From contig PNBM01000325.1 in NCBI GenBank assembly GCA_003135995.1, positions 1 through 7,170 of the forward strand: a stretch of DNA of 7,170 bases, written 5' to 3'. This DNA is from Ignavibacteriota bacterium. GTDB taxonomy: Bacteria > Bacteroidota > Ignavibacteria > Tepidaquicellales > Tepidaquicellaceae. Position numbers and translations under genes: made by a program. This document shows, piece after piece, positions 1-5,060 of this stretch; position 1 is the first letter of the stretch; each line of letters begins with the position of its first letter. The notes beneath the pieces were generated by a model, which saw only the letters and a list, made by a program, of their open reading frames with translations, was not told the origin of the DNA and searched no databases.

Positions 1-1
1 C

Positions 2-64
2 AACACAAAAACAAAAGAATTGGCAAAAGGAATTTGTAAAGAGGTATGGAAAAAAGAAGGGTAA
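2..64 (+). CDS. 3' end of an upstream gene (partial)
   Basis: An open frame enters from the left edge and stops at TAA 62-64, giving a 20-residue C-terminus ending KEVWKKEG. It reads like an amphipathic charged helix and uses AAA for every lysine, as the neighbouring genes do. A second open frame, 3-74, ends at TAG and would give a very basic tail (GKKKGKNK), but it uses many AAG codons, so I prefer the first. Either way a gene of the same operon probably precedes the 99-residue membrane protein. No function can be assigned. Confidence 0.4.
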   Translation, partial: NTKTKELAKGICKEVWKKEG

Positions 65-89
65 AAATAAATAGAAAGGGGGGCTTAAC

Positions 90-389
90 ATGACATTATA
101 TGATGCTACAATTGGAATGGTATTAAATGGAATTAATGGAACAATTGATATGGGAAAAGATGTAATAAATGGAGTACCGAATGGAATTTTAAAACCAACA
201 CCACGTACAACTGATGTTGGAAAAACTGCAAGTGATGCTACCAAAGGAATAGTAAAAGCAGTGGAGAAACCTTTTCAGGGCATAGCTTCAGCAACTAGTT
301 TCTTAACTAATAATTTTAGTGCAATTTTGGCTATAGCAATATTGTCAATCGTGGCTTACATTGTATCAAAAATTGGAGGTGGTAAGTAA
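90..389 (+). CDS. Small membrane protein with C-terminal TM segment (holin or virion membrane protein candidate)
   Basis: The product is 99 residues. Residues 1-70 are polar and glycine/asparagine-rich, and residues about 76-93 (SAILAIAILSIVAYIVSK) form one clear membrane span followed by a short GGGK tail. The start is supported by a G-rich ribosome binding site (AAAGGGGGG) at about 76-82. Its stop overlaps the lysozyme start by one base (TAATG), so the two are probably translationally coupled. A single-span protein next to a lysozyme could be a holin, but the long polar N-terminus and single C-terminal span also fit a protein of a virion's internal membrane. I do not recognise the family. 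The coding call is firm; the function is open. Confidence 0.8.
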   Translation: MTLYDATIGMVLNGINGTIDMGKDVINGVPNGILKPTPRTTDVGKTASDATKGIVKAVEKPFQGIASATSFLTNNFSAILAIAILSIVAYIVSKIGGGK

Positions 390-1045
390 TGCATACAGGA
401 GCAAGCGGAATTGCATTAATAAAAAGATATGAATCTTGTAAATTAAAGGCTTATATTCTACCCGGGGAACAATATTACACAATCGGATGGGGGCATTATG
501 GAAGCGACGTTAAGGCTGGCATGATATGGACGCAGGCAAAAGCTGACAGCACATTTGTAAATGATTTACTAAAATATGAGGCAGGCGTTAAAAAATATAT
601 ATCATATAAATTAAATCAAAATGAGTTTGACGCTCTTGTATCTTTTGACTATAACTTAGGGGCTTCTGTTTTGAATCCTTCAACATGTACTCTAGCAAGG
701 TTGTTGAATAAAGGTGATGTAATTGGAGCTGGAAACGAATTCCCAAATTGGACAGGTTCAAGAAGTACTGCGAATAGAAATGGACTGTTAGCTCGAAGGT
801 TAGCTGAAAAGGCTTTGTTTTTAACGCCCACAGCGACCACACTAGCAAATAAACCAGTTATAATAACACCTGTACCTTCTCTAAAAACAGTTGTACCAGC
901 GACACCTAAGACACCAGCAACAACAACACCAGCAAAAGTAACAGGTTCACCAGCACCAGCTAAAACACCTGTAAAAACAAGTGTAAAAATGCTTGGATTA
1001 GGTGGTTTAATTGGAGTAGCTTATTTTATATTTGGAACTGACTAA
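389..1045 (+). CDS. GH24 (T4-type) lysozyme with C-terminal membrane anchor
   Basis: This 218-residue protein is a peptidoglycan muramidase. Residues about 5-146 are the lysozyme domain: catalytic Glu15 (YESCKLKAY), the YYTIGWGHYG motif with Thr31, QNEFDALVSFDYNLG at 77-91, and the C-terminal FPNW...RR..E signature. The aspartate expected just after AY in T4/P22 enzymes is replaced by ILPGE, a variation I recall from Gram-positive phage enzymes; Glu27 might substitute. Residues 147-198 are a Thr/Pro/Ala/Lys linker, and 201-215 (MLGLGGLIGVAYFIF) a hydrophobic segment ending in GTD. An endolysin does not normally carry a C-terminal anchor, so a virion-membrane or cell-membrane lysozyme acting in entry or release is plausible. 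A one-base TAATG overlap couples it to the preceding gene. The enzyme call is strong; the location is inference. Confidence 0.93.
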   Translation: MHTGASGIALIKRYESCKLKAYILPGEQYYTIGWGHYGSDVKAGMIWTQAKADSTFVNDLLKYEAGVKKYISYKLNQNEFDALVSFDYNLGASVLNPSTCTLARLLNKGDVIGAGNEFPNWTGSRSTANRNGLLARRLAEKALFLTPTATTLANKPVIITPVPSLKTVVPATPKTPATTTPAKVTGSPAPAKTPVKTSVKMLGLGGLIGVAYFIFGTD

Positions 1046-1070
1046 AGAGGACATATACGGTCATAATAAA

Positions 1071-1106
1071 AGAAGTGTACCAATTTTGGGGCACCTCTTT
1101 TTTTTT
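1071..1106 (+). terminator. Intrinsic terminator after the lysozyme gene
   Basis: Arms 1071-1081 and 1088-1098 pair over 11 positions with two mismatches and one G-U wobble around an AATTTT loop, followed by nine T residues (1098-1106). A longer alternative pairs AAAGAGG at 1044-1050 with CCTCTTT at 1094-1100. It sits 25 bases after the lysozyme stop and closes the upstream operon. Confidence 0.8.
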
Positions 1107-1409
1107 ATAGAAGTTTGGAAAATAAACTAGGAATAAAAAACAGAAAGTAAAAACCAAACGTGCATGGAATCTTTAACTGAAGTTGAAAGACACGAAAAAA
1201 TGATAATGAACACAATGTACAAAAAGATATCGATTTCCCACTCTAAAAACAAATTCCCACCAAACAAAACAAATTTTGTAAATAAGTCCTGAAAGGCTGC
1301 ACAATCAAATGGAATTAATTAGGAGAAACATCAGAAATGATTTTAAGGTGTATTTATATGCCTAGAATTAAGAACGCTTAGAATCGACGTAGGGACGTTT
1401 AAAAGACGC
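1107..1409. other. Non-coding gap upstream of the replication module, with short repeats
   Basis: About 300 bases between the lysozyme terminator and the promoter of the regulator gene hold no ORF with a credible start and ribosome binding site. It contains a tandem imperfect repeat at 1234-1275 and ACG-centred repeats at 1371-1415, listed separately. Being next to the regulator/initiator genes and free of genes, it is a reasonable place for a replication origin, but no nick site is recognisable. Confidence 0.5.
1234..1275. repeat. Two tandem imperfect repeats of about 20 bp (iteron candidates)
   Basis: TTCCCAC occurs at 1235-1241 and again at 1254-1260, and AAAACAAATT follows at 1246-1255 and 1266-1275. 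The two copies are thus 19-20 bp apart, head to tail, about two helical turns. They lie in the gene-free gap upstream of the replication genes. Initiator or regulator binding is inference. Confidence 0.5.
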
Positions 1410-1415
1410 TTGAAA
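1371..1415. promoter_or_regulatory. ACG-centred repeats upstream of the regulator promoter (operator candidate)
   Basis: ACGCTT occurs at 1374-1379 and 1406-1411, the second copy running into the -35 box; the extended copies (agaACGCTTagaa and aagACGCTTgaaa) are 32 bp apart. Between them GACGT is repeated at 1386-1390 and 1394-1398. Repeats overlapping the promoter of a ribbon-helix-helix gene are where an autorepressor would be expected to bind; this is inference from position and repetition. Confidence 0.35.
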
Positions 1416-1438
1416 AAAATATAGAAATAATATATAAT
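1410..1438 (+). promoter_or_regulatory. Sigma-A-type promoter for the replication module
   Basis: TTGAAA (1410-1415) and a perfect TATAAT (1433-1438) are separated by 17 bp. Transcription would start near 1445, leaving a leader of about 17 bases before the ATG at 1462. This rules out the in-frame TTG at 1438 as a start, since it lies in the -10 box. Confidence 0.75.
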
Positions 1439-1461
1439 TGCAAGTGGGAGAAGGTGAGAAA

Positions 1462-1626
1462 ATGCCAAAAAGAGACAACGAAAAGTTTACAAGAATACAA
1501 ATCCACATACCAAAAGAAGAGTTGAAAATGTTTGATGAAAAAATTCTAGAATGGAATACAATACCAAGAAAATTATTGATAGAAAAAATAGTGAGGGATT
1601 ATATAAAAGAAATTAATAGGAGGTAG
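1462..1626 (+). CDS. Ribbon-helix-helix (CopG/Arc-like) DNA-binding regulator
   Basis: From the ATG at 1462 the protein is 54 residues, a normal length for a minimal ribbon-helix-helix repressor. TRIQIHIP (10-17) makes the DNA-contacting beta strand, residues about 18-31 the first helix and about 35-51 the second. Such proteins bind direct or inverted repeats as dimers of strands. The start has AAGGTGA at 1451-1457 as ribosome binding site; an in-frame TTG at 1438 is rejected because it is in the -10 element. Its place at the head of the operon leading to the initiator gene suggests copy-number or replication control through its own promoter, where ACG-centred repeats lie. The fold is fairly secure; the target is inferred. 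Confidence 0.8.
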   Translation: MPKRDNEKFTRIQIHIPKEELKMFDEKILEWNTIPRKLLIEKIVRDYIKEINRR

Positions 1627-1630
1627 AAAA

Positions 1631-1924
1631 ATGAAAAAAGAAAAAATGTGGCTTGAAACTCATATATGCGGAAACTTAGTCCATATAAATTTTGATAAAA
1701 TCGAAAGAAATGATTTAAATTGTTTACATGATATATTATTTTTTTATTTTGAAAAAACACCACTTTTTAATATAAATGCTATAGACTTGAAATTGACGTA
1801 TGATAAAAAAATAAGCGATGCAATAAATAGTGTTAGACTTAGCCGAAATGAACACAACAGATATTATTATTTTGAAAAAAATATAAAGTTGGGGAATAGC
1901 TTCTTTACTTTATTTATCTATTAG
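1631..1924 (+). CDS. Hypothetical protein, 97 residues, replication module
   Basis: I do not recognise this product. It starts MKKEKMWLETHICGN and is rich in Asn, Lys, Ile and aromatic residues, with a beta-like N-terminus (VHIN), a helical segment around NDLNCLHDILFFYFEK and a hydrophobic C-terminal end (FFTLFIY). No signal peptide, clear membrane span or catalytic motif is visible. The ribosome binding site AGGAGG (1618-1623) is seven bases before the ATG and overlaps the end of the regulator gene, so the two are coupled. Its stop codon lies inside the left arm of a strong hairpin. A role as an accessory to replication is possible from position only. Confidence 0.75.
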   Translation: MKKEKMWLETHICGNLVHINFDKIERNDLNCLHDILFFYFEKTPLFNINAIDLKLTYDKKISDAINSVRLSRNEHNRYYYFEKNIKLGNSFFTLFIY

Positions 1925-1970
1925 ATCACTTGATGCGATTTTTAATCGTATAATCAAGTGGTCTAATTTT
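1921..1970 (+). terminator. Strong hairpin between the 97-residue gene and the initiator gene (attenuator candidate)
   Basis: TTAGATCACTTGAT (1921-1934) pairs with ATCAAGTGGTCTAA (1953-1966) over all 14 positions with one G-U wobble, and CGATT/AATCG (1936-1940/1944-1948) pair inside the loop. Only four T residues follow before AAAATT, so termination is probably partial. No clear promoter lies between it and the initiator gene, so it may limit read-through into that gene. It could also be a structural DNA element. Confidence 0.65.
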
Positions 1971-2008
1971 AAAATTAACTTAAGAAAAGTTTTAGGAGGG
2001 ATGATACC

Positions 2009-3214
2009 TTGATTGGAATTAAAACGTATAATAAATATGTAAAGATTAGCGGAAAAACAATTACAATAAAGGATTACATAGATATGGAAAATATGATTGG
2101 ATATACCGTTAAAAAAAACAATTCGACAAATGATGAAAGCAAAGAATTATATAAATCCTTAAATAAAGAAATGGAAGGAAACTTTACTGAAAGGGAATTA
2201 TGCACGAATGCATCCATAAAATTATTTAAAATATTAGATAAACTTATAGAGGGAGAATTAACTGAACGAGAATCATATGAAAAACATTGCTTAAGAGCAA
2301 CACAAAATTTGTTTGATACTGTAGAATGTAACATAGATAAATGGCAGGCATACAATCCAAAAACTGAAAAATATAATGGTGGAAAATGTACAACTAAGTT
2401 TTTGACTTTAACATTTAAAGAGGAAATTGAAGATATAAAAAAAGCTAATTATGAATTTACAAAATTTAATAAACGGTTATCATGGGATTTATATAAAATA
2501 AATAAAAATGTTATGAAATATATATGTGTTCCAGAAATACAGGAAAAAAGATATAAAGAATATCAATGTGAGGTTTGGCATTATCATGTTATCTATTTCA
2601 ATTTACCTTTTAAAAAATGGGACAAACTCTTAGAAATATGGAAGGATAAAACAAAAGGTGGTCTATTTGTAGAAAGCATTGAGAATGACAAAGACGGAAA
2701 GCCTATTGAAAGCGTAACTAAGTATGTAGCAAAATATGTAAGTAAATGTAATTCACAAGGATTACAAAATTATGATTTGTGGAGTAAAAGAGGATTGCAA
2801 AATAAAAAAAGGTTTATGACTTCTAAGGGACTTTACAAACCTATAGAGCGTAGATACTTAATAGAGGACGAAGAAATGGCTGGTGTATATGAAGAGTCTG
2901 TAAACTCTTCATACGACGCCAAAACATACGAAACTAAATATCGTGGTAAAATTGTGTTGACAAAATATAAAATGGAACAATTGCAATCTAAGCGACTTCT
3001 GCGGGACTTAGAAAGTATGAACAAATGTAACTTGTTAAAAAATAATTATCAAACAAAAGAAAACTTAATATCTAAATTATTCAACGAATTAGATATCAAA
3101 AAAGAATTAGAAGAAATAGAAATTGATAAAAAATTTGAAAAATATCCAATGGCAATAGCTCGTGATTTAATTAAAAAAATCGAAACCGATGGGCAATTGA
3201 GAATGACTATATAA
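2009..3214 (+). CDS. HUH-family replication initiator (rolling-circle Rep, two-tyrosine type)
   Basis: This 401-residue protein would nick one strand at the origin and stay linked to the 5' end through tyrosine, starting rolling-circle replication. Motif I is FLTLTF (131-136), the metal-binding HUH motif is WHYHVIYF with His191 and His193, and motif III is KYVAKYVSK with Tyr239 and Tyr243. The YxxxY pair is as in phage phiX174 protein A, and the following RFMTSKGLYKP recalls Reps of microviruses and the ORF2/G2P group. The first 110 residues are a charged extension without a recognised domain; no helicase motif is seen. The start is TTG 2009, nine bases after TAGGAGG (1993-1999); ATG 2001 is out of frame and stops after three codons. 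A rare start and an upstream hairpin both suggest low expression. Confidence 0.88.
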   Translation: MIGIKTYNKYVKISGKTITIKDYIDMENMIGYTVKKNNSTNDESKELYKSLNKEMEGNFTERELCTNASIKLFKILDKLIEGELTERESYEKHCLRATQNLFDTVECNIDKWQAYNPKTEKYNGGKCTTKFLTLTFKEEIEDIKKANYEFTKFNKRLSWDLYKINKNVMKYICVPEIQEKRYKEYQCEVWHYHVIYFNLPFKKWDKLLEIWKDKTKGGLFVESIENDKDGKPIESVTKYVAKYVSKCNSQGLQNYDLWSKRGLQNKKRFMTSKGLYKPIERRYLIEDEEMAGVYEESVNSSYDAKTYETKYRGKIVLTKYKMEQLQSKRLLRDLESMNKCNLLKNNYQTKENLISKLFNELDIKKELEEIEIDKKFEKYPMAIARDLIKKIETDGQLRMTI

Positions 3215-3226
3215 AATATAAAAACA

Positions 3227-3252
3227 ACAAGTAACAAGTTAAAAACAAGTTA
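3227..3252. repeat. ACAAGT direct repeats downstream of rep
   Basis: ACAAGT occurs at 3227-3232, 3234-3239 and 3245-3250; the last two are part of identical AACAAGTTA copies 11 bp apart, about one helical turn. They lie 13 bases after the initiator stop codon and just before a long inverted repeat. Possible initiator-binding iterons, but AT-rich simple sequence could also give this by chance. Confidence 0.4.
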
Positions 3253-3258
3253 TTCTAT

Positions 3259-3326
3259 AAAAAATCAAGCATCTATAAAACGTATTATTGTATTAGATAA
3301 AACGTAAATTTGATGCTTGATTTTTT
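3259..3326 (+). terminator. 15-bp perfect inverted repeat; rep terminator with repeats in its loop
   Basis: AAAAAATCAAGCATC (3259-3273) is perfectly complementary to GATGCTTGATTTTTT (3312-3326), giving a 15-bp stem whose 3' arm ends in six T residues, as in an intrinsic terminator. The 38-base loop is unusually long and holds two copies of ATAAAACGTA (3275-3284 and 3297-3306), 22 bp apart. It most likely ends the initiator transcript. The repeats in the loop leave open an added role in replication. Confidence 0.75.
3275..3306. repeat. ATAAAACGTA direct repeat inside the hairpin loop
   Basis: Two exact 10-base copies (3275-3284 and 3297-3306) are 22 bp apart, about two helical turns. A further ATAAAACGTAT copy occurs at 5592-5602 within a coding region, so the word is not unique to this site. 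Confidence 0.5.
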
Positions 3327-3354
3327 GACATATGACTATCAAATCTATTATAAC
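3325..3354 (+). promoter_or_regulatory. Promoter for the 3441-4730 operon
   Basis: A perfect TTGACA (3325-3330) overlaps the end of the terminator T-run. TATAAC at 3349-3354 is 18 bp away; the alternative TATTAT at 3346-3351 gives 15 bp. Transcription would start near 3361, leaving a leader of about 80 bases to the ATG at 3441. Confidence 0.6.
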
Positions 3355-3440
3355 ACAATTAAAATGAAAATGTTGTAATATTATATAGTAATTTGTCGAA
3401 TTAAGGATTTTGTAGTAATAAAAAGAAAGATGGTGTTTAA

Positions 3441-3602
3441 ATGGGATTTTTAGGATATTTAGGGTTGCTTTTTGCATATTTCCTGTTTTTATATTTATTT
3501 AGATTTTTGTTTTATTTTGGAATTGTAAAAGTTATAATGGAATCAGTGAAACAACAAAAAAAGAACAAAAAACAACAAAAAACAGAGGAGGGAAAAAAAT
3601 AA
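3441..3602 (+). CDS. Small single-span membrane protein, 53 residues
   Basis: The frame from ATG 3441 gives 53 residues. Residues about 2-29 (starting GFLGYLGLLFAYFLF) are a strongly hydrophobic, Phe/Leu/Tyr-rich membrane segment, followed by a Lys/Gln-rich basic tail to the end. The stop overlaps the next start as TAATG (3600-3604). A weak ribosome binding site (AGATGGTG, 3428-3435) lies five bases upstream of the ATG, and a good promoter lies about 90 bases upstream, so this would be the first gene of its operon. The hydrophobic-then-basic layout resembles small phage membrane proteins whose tail faces nucleic acid or cytoplasm. No family is recognised. Confidence 0.7.
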   Translation: MGFLGYLGLLFAYFLFLYLFRFLFYFGIVKVIMESVKQQKKNKKQQKTEEGKK

Positions 3603-3820
3603 TGGAAAAAATAAAATGTAGCAAATGTGGTAAATTGTATTCAAAAAATGGATTGAGAATGCATGAACTCACATGTAATGGATTACAAAAGGAAGATATC
3701 GAAAAAAGTCAAAAATGTGTACATGATTTGACATTATTACATAAAAATGTCGAAAGCCAGTATAGGGCAATTTTAGACGGTTATAGTGCGTATTGCAAAA
3801 AATGTGGGGAGTTGATTTAG
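3602..3820 (+). CDS. Small zinc-finger protein with two putative zinc sites
   Basis: The 72-residue product begins with a C-x2-C-x11-H-x3-C finger (Cys6, Cys9, His21, Cys25) in the context CSKCGKLYSKNGLRMH. A second site can be built from Cys39/His41 and the C-terminal YCKKCGELI pair Cys65/Cys68. The stretch LLHKN...ILDGYSAYCKKC is a pattern I remember from small phage zinc-ribbon proteins. A DNA- or RNA-binding regulatory role is likely by family, but the partner is unknown. GAGGAGGG (3585-3592) lies nine bases before the ATG, and the start overlaps the stop of the 53-residue gene. The next gene begins directly after its stop codon. Confidence 0.82.
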   Translation: MEKIKCSKCGKLYSKNGLRMHELTCNGLQKEDIEKSQKCVHDLTLLHKNVESQYRAILDGYSAYCKKCGELI

Positions 3821-4123
3821 ATGGATGAAAATACTAATGCAAATGATTTTATCAAAGATATTGATAGTGAAAATAATATCGAAAATACCAACCCAAATTT
3901 ACAACCAAAACAAGGAAATAAAATAATTGATATATTAAAAAGTAAAACTGGACAAGGTTCAATTGATAGTTATTTAGACCATCCGCTTAATTATAACAAT
4001 TCTAAGAGCGTAGGACAGATTTTAAGAGGGCTAACTGGATTTTGTGGACAACTTGACCTTGCTATTATAGATTTAGCTATGGGGCTTATAAGCTTATTTA
4101 AAGGCAAGGCTACAAATGTATAA
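3821..4123 (+). CDS. Hypothetical protein with acidic N-terminus and hydrophobic C-terminus, 100 residues
   Basis: Residues 1-30 are acidic and asparagine-rich and probably disordered. Residues about 34-65 include a SYLDHPLNYN stretch, and residues about 67-93 are a hydrophobic or amphipathic region (LTGFCGQLDLAIIDLAMGLI) ending in a short basic tail. This could be a membrane-associated segment, though two aspartates within it argue against a simple span. The ATG follows the previous stop directly, with GGGGAG at 3806-3811 as ribosome binding site, and the 3' end overlaps the ATPase gene by eight bases. Tight coupling suggests a partner or virion protein working with the ATPase. The family is not recognised. 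Confidence 0.78.
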   Translation: MDENTNANDFIKDIDSENNIENTNPNLQPKQGNKIIDILKSKTGQGSIDSYLDHPLNYNNSKSVGQILRGLTGFCGQLDLAIIDLAMGLISLFKGKATNV

Positions 4124-4730
4124 TTTAGAATTAGGACACACTACAGTCATTGGAAGGACACAAGAAGGAAAAACATATACTATAAATAAAATTTTAAAAA
4201 ATGAAAATAATGGTGTAATTTTTTTTAATACTCAATTGGAAGATTTGAAAGGATATATAAAAGCGGATAAAATGACACCCTTCAGTCAGATTTTAAATCT
4301 TCTAAAAAAGGGTCAAAAAATAAATTATTTTCCGGATTCAAGGATGGAAATTCAAAGCCAAGAAATAAAATTTTTAATAGAAAAATTATTTGAATATGGA
4401 AAATTTGATAGAAACAATTTTGTATATTTTGTTGTTGATGAGGTGCATTTATTCAAAGAAAAAGCATTGTCAGCAGTAGAAAGAATCAGCACTGGAGGTA
4501 TGAGATTCGGAATTAGAGGAGTTTTTTTAAGTCAAAGACCAGCTAATATTTCCAATACGCTCATGACACAATCAAATAATATGATTATATTCTTTTGTAA
4601 TATGGAATCCCAATATTTTAAAAGTTATAGTATACCAATTGAAGATATTTTAAGTTTAATAAAATTTAACGGTAAATATAGTTTTTGTACTTATGATTTT
4701 AAAAAAATAAAAGATTATAAAGCTATTTAA
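4116..4730 (+). CDS. FtsK/HerA-type P-loop ATPase, candidate genome-packaging ATPase
   Basis: The 204-residue protein has a Walker A motif GRTQEGKT (13-20, Lys19), a Walker B motif YFVVDEVH (104-111, Asp108 and Glu109), and a sensor-like strand VFLSQRP (136-142) with an arginine-rich segment before it (GGMRFGIRG, possible arginine finger). The order and the SQRP motif are typical of the FtsK/HerA superfamily. The length, about 200 residues with no membrane span or extra domain, matches genome-packaging ATPases of tailless membrane-containing viruses better than conjugation or chromosome pumps. Filamentous-phage Zot proteins were considered, but these usually carry a membrane span. Its start lies within the preceding gene (eight-base overlap). 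The ATPase fold is strong; the packaging role is inferred. Confidence 0.85.
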   Translation: MYNLELGHTTVIGRTQEGKTYTINKILKNENNGVIFFNTQLEDLKGYIKADKMTPFSQILNLLKKGQKINYFPDSRMEIQSQEIKFLIEKLFEYGKFDRNNFVYFVVDEVHLFKEKALSAVERISTGGMRFGIRGVFLSQRPANISNTLMTQSNNMIIFFCNMESQYFKSYSIPIEDILSLIKFNGKYSFCTYDFKKIKDYKAI

Positions 4731-4761
4731 ATTTAGTTAAAATGTATTTAAATTTAATTAA

Positions 4762-4790
4762 TTGAATATTTCGACAAATTGCGCTAAAAT
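4762..4790 (+). promoter_or_regulatory. Promoter of the structural gene block
   Basis: TTGAAT (4762-4767) and TAAAAT (4785-4790) are 17 bp apart, giving a start near 4797. An alternative -10, TATACT at 4796-4801, pairs with TCGACA (4771-4776) at a poorer 19 bp. The predicted start lies just upstream of the AAAAGGAGGT ribosome binding site at 4811-4820. Confidence 0.65.
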
Positions 4791-4828
4791 ATGTATATAC
4801 TATGAACAAAAAAAGGAGGTTTTATAAA

Positions 4829-5035
4829 ATGAAACTATCTAGTTATGAAAGCCCAATTACCGGAAAAACTGGTAACATATTTGATGTATCTGATTTATGG
4901 CAAAAAGTGCTAGGAGTGGTAGTATTTGTAATGATATTTATTTTTGGACAAAAATTAGCGGATATGATATTCCCTAGCTTTACAACGCCAGCAACTTCTA
5001 CAACTCCAGCTACAAAACTAATGACATATTTATAA
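4829..5035 (+). CDS. Small membrane protein with Thr/Pro-rich tail, 68 residues
   Basis: The start is the ATG at 4829, because AAAAGGAGGT (4811-4820) lies nine bases upstream; an in-frame ATG at 4802 would place that ribosome binding site inside the gene. The product has a polar N-terminus, a membrane span at about 27-40 (VLGVVVFVMIFIFG) and a Thr/Pro/Ser-rich stretch (TTPATSTTPAT) near the C-terminus. That composition echoes the linker of the lysozyme. As first gene of the structural block, directly before the capsid candidate, it could be an abundant virion membrane protein. In P23-77-like phages small membrane proteins also lie near the capsid genes. No family is recognised. Confidence 0.75.
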   Translation: MKLSSYESPITGKTGNIFDVSDLWQKVLGVVVFVMIFIFGQKLADMIFPSFTTPATSTTPATKLMTYL

Positions 5036-5060
5036 AAAAAATAGGAAAGAAGGTAACTAA

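Noticed and set aside
588..848. Minus-strand ORF opposite the lysozyme gene (and the shorter one at 649-840)
   Set aside because: It lies wholly opposite a well-supported lysozyme, has no ribosome binding site or context, and has an unremarkable shadow-type composition.
2074..2355. Minus-strand ORFs opposite rep (also 2833-3024 and 3049-3237)
   Set aside because: All are antiparallel to the initiator and Ser/Leu/Phe-rich as expected from reading AAA/GAA-rich coding DNA backwards.
3265..3477. Minus-strand ORF across the rep terminator
   Set aside because: It spans a perfect inverted repeat and a promoter and overlaps the 53-residue gene; no start signal supports it.
4116..4730. Filamentous phage (inovirus) Zot-type ATPase
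   Set aside because: Rep and small membrane proteins would fit an inovirus, but the ATPase has no membrane span, carries an SQRP motif of FtsK/HerA type, and the downstream genes encode beta-rich proteins unlike filamentous coat proteins.
4802..4828. Upstream ATG start for the 68-residue membrane protein
   Set aside because: The ribosome binding site at 4811-4820 falls after it and fits the ATG at 4829; the predicted transcription start is also almost on top of 4802.
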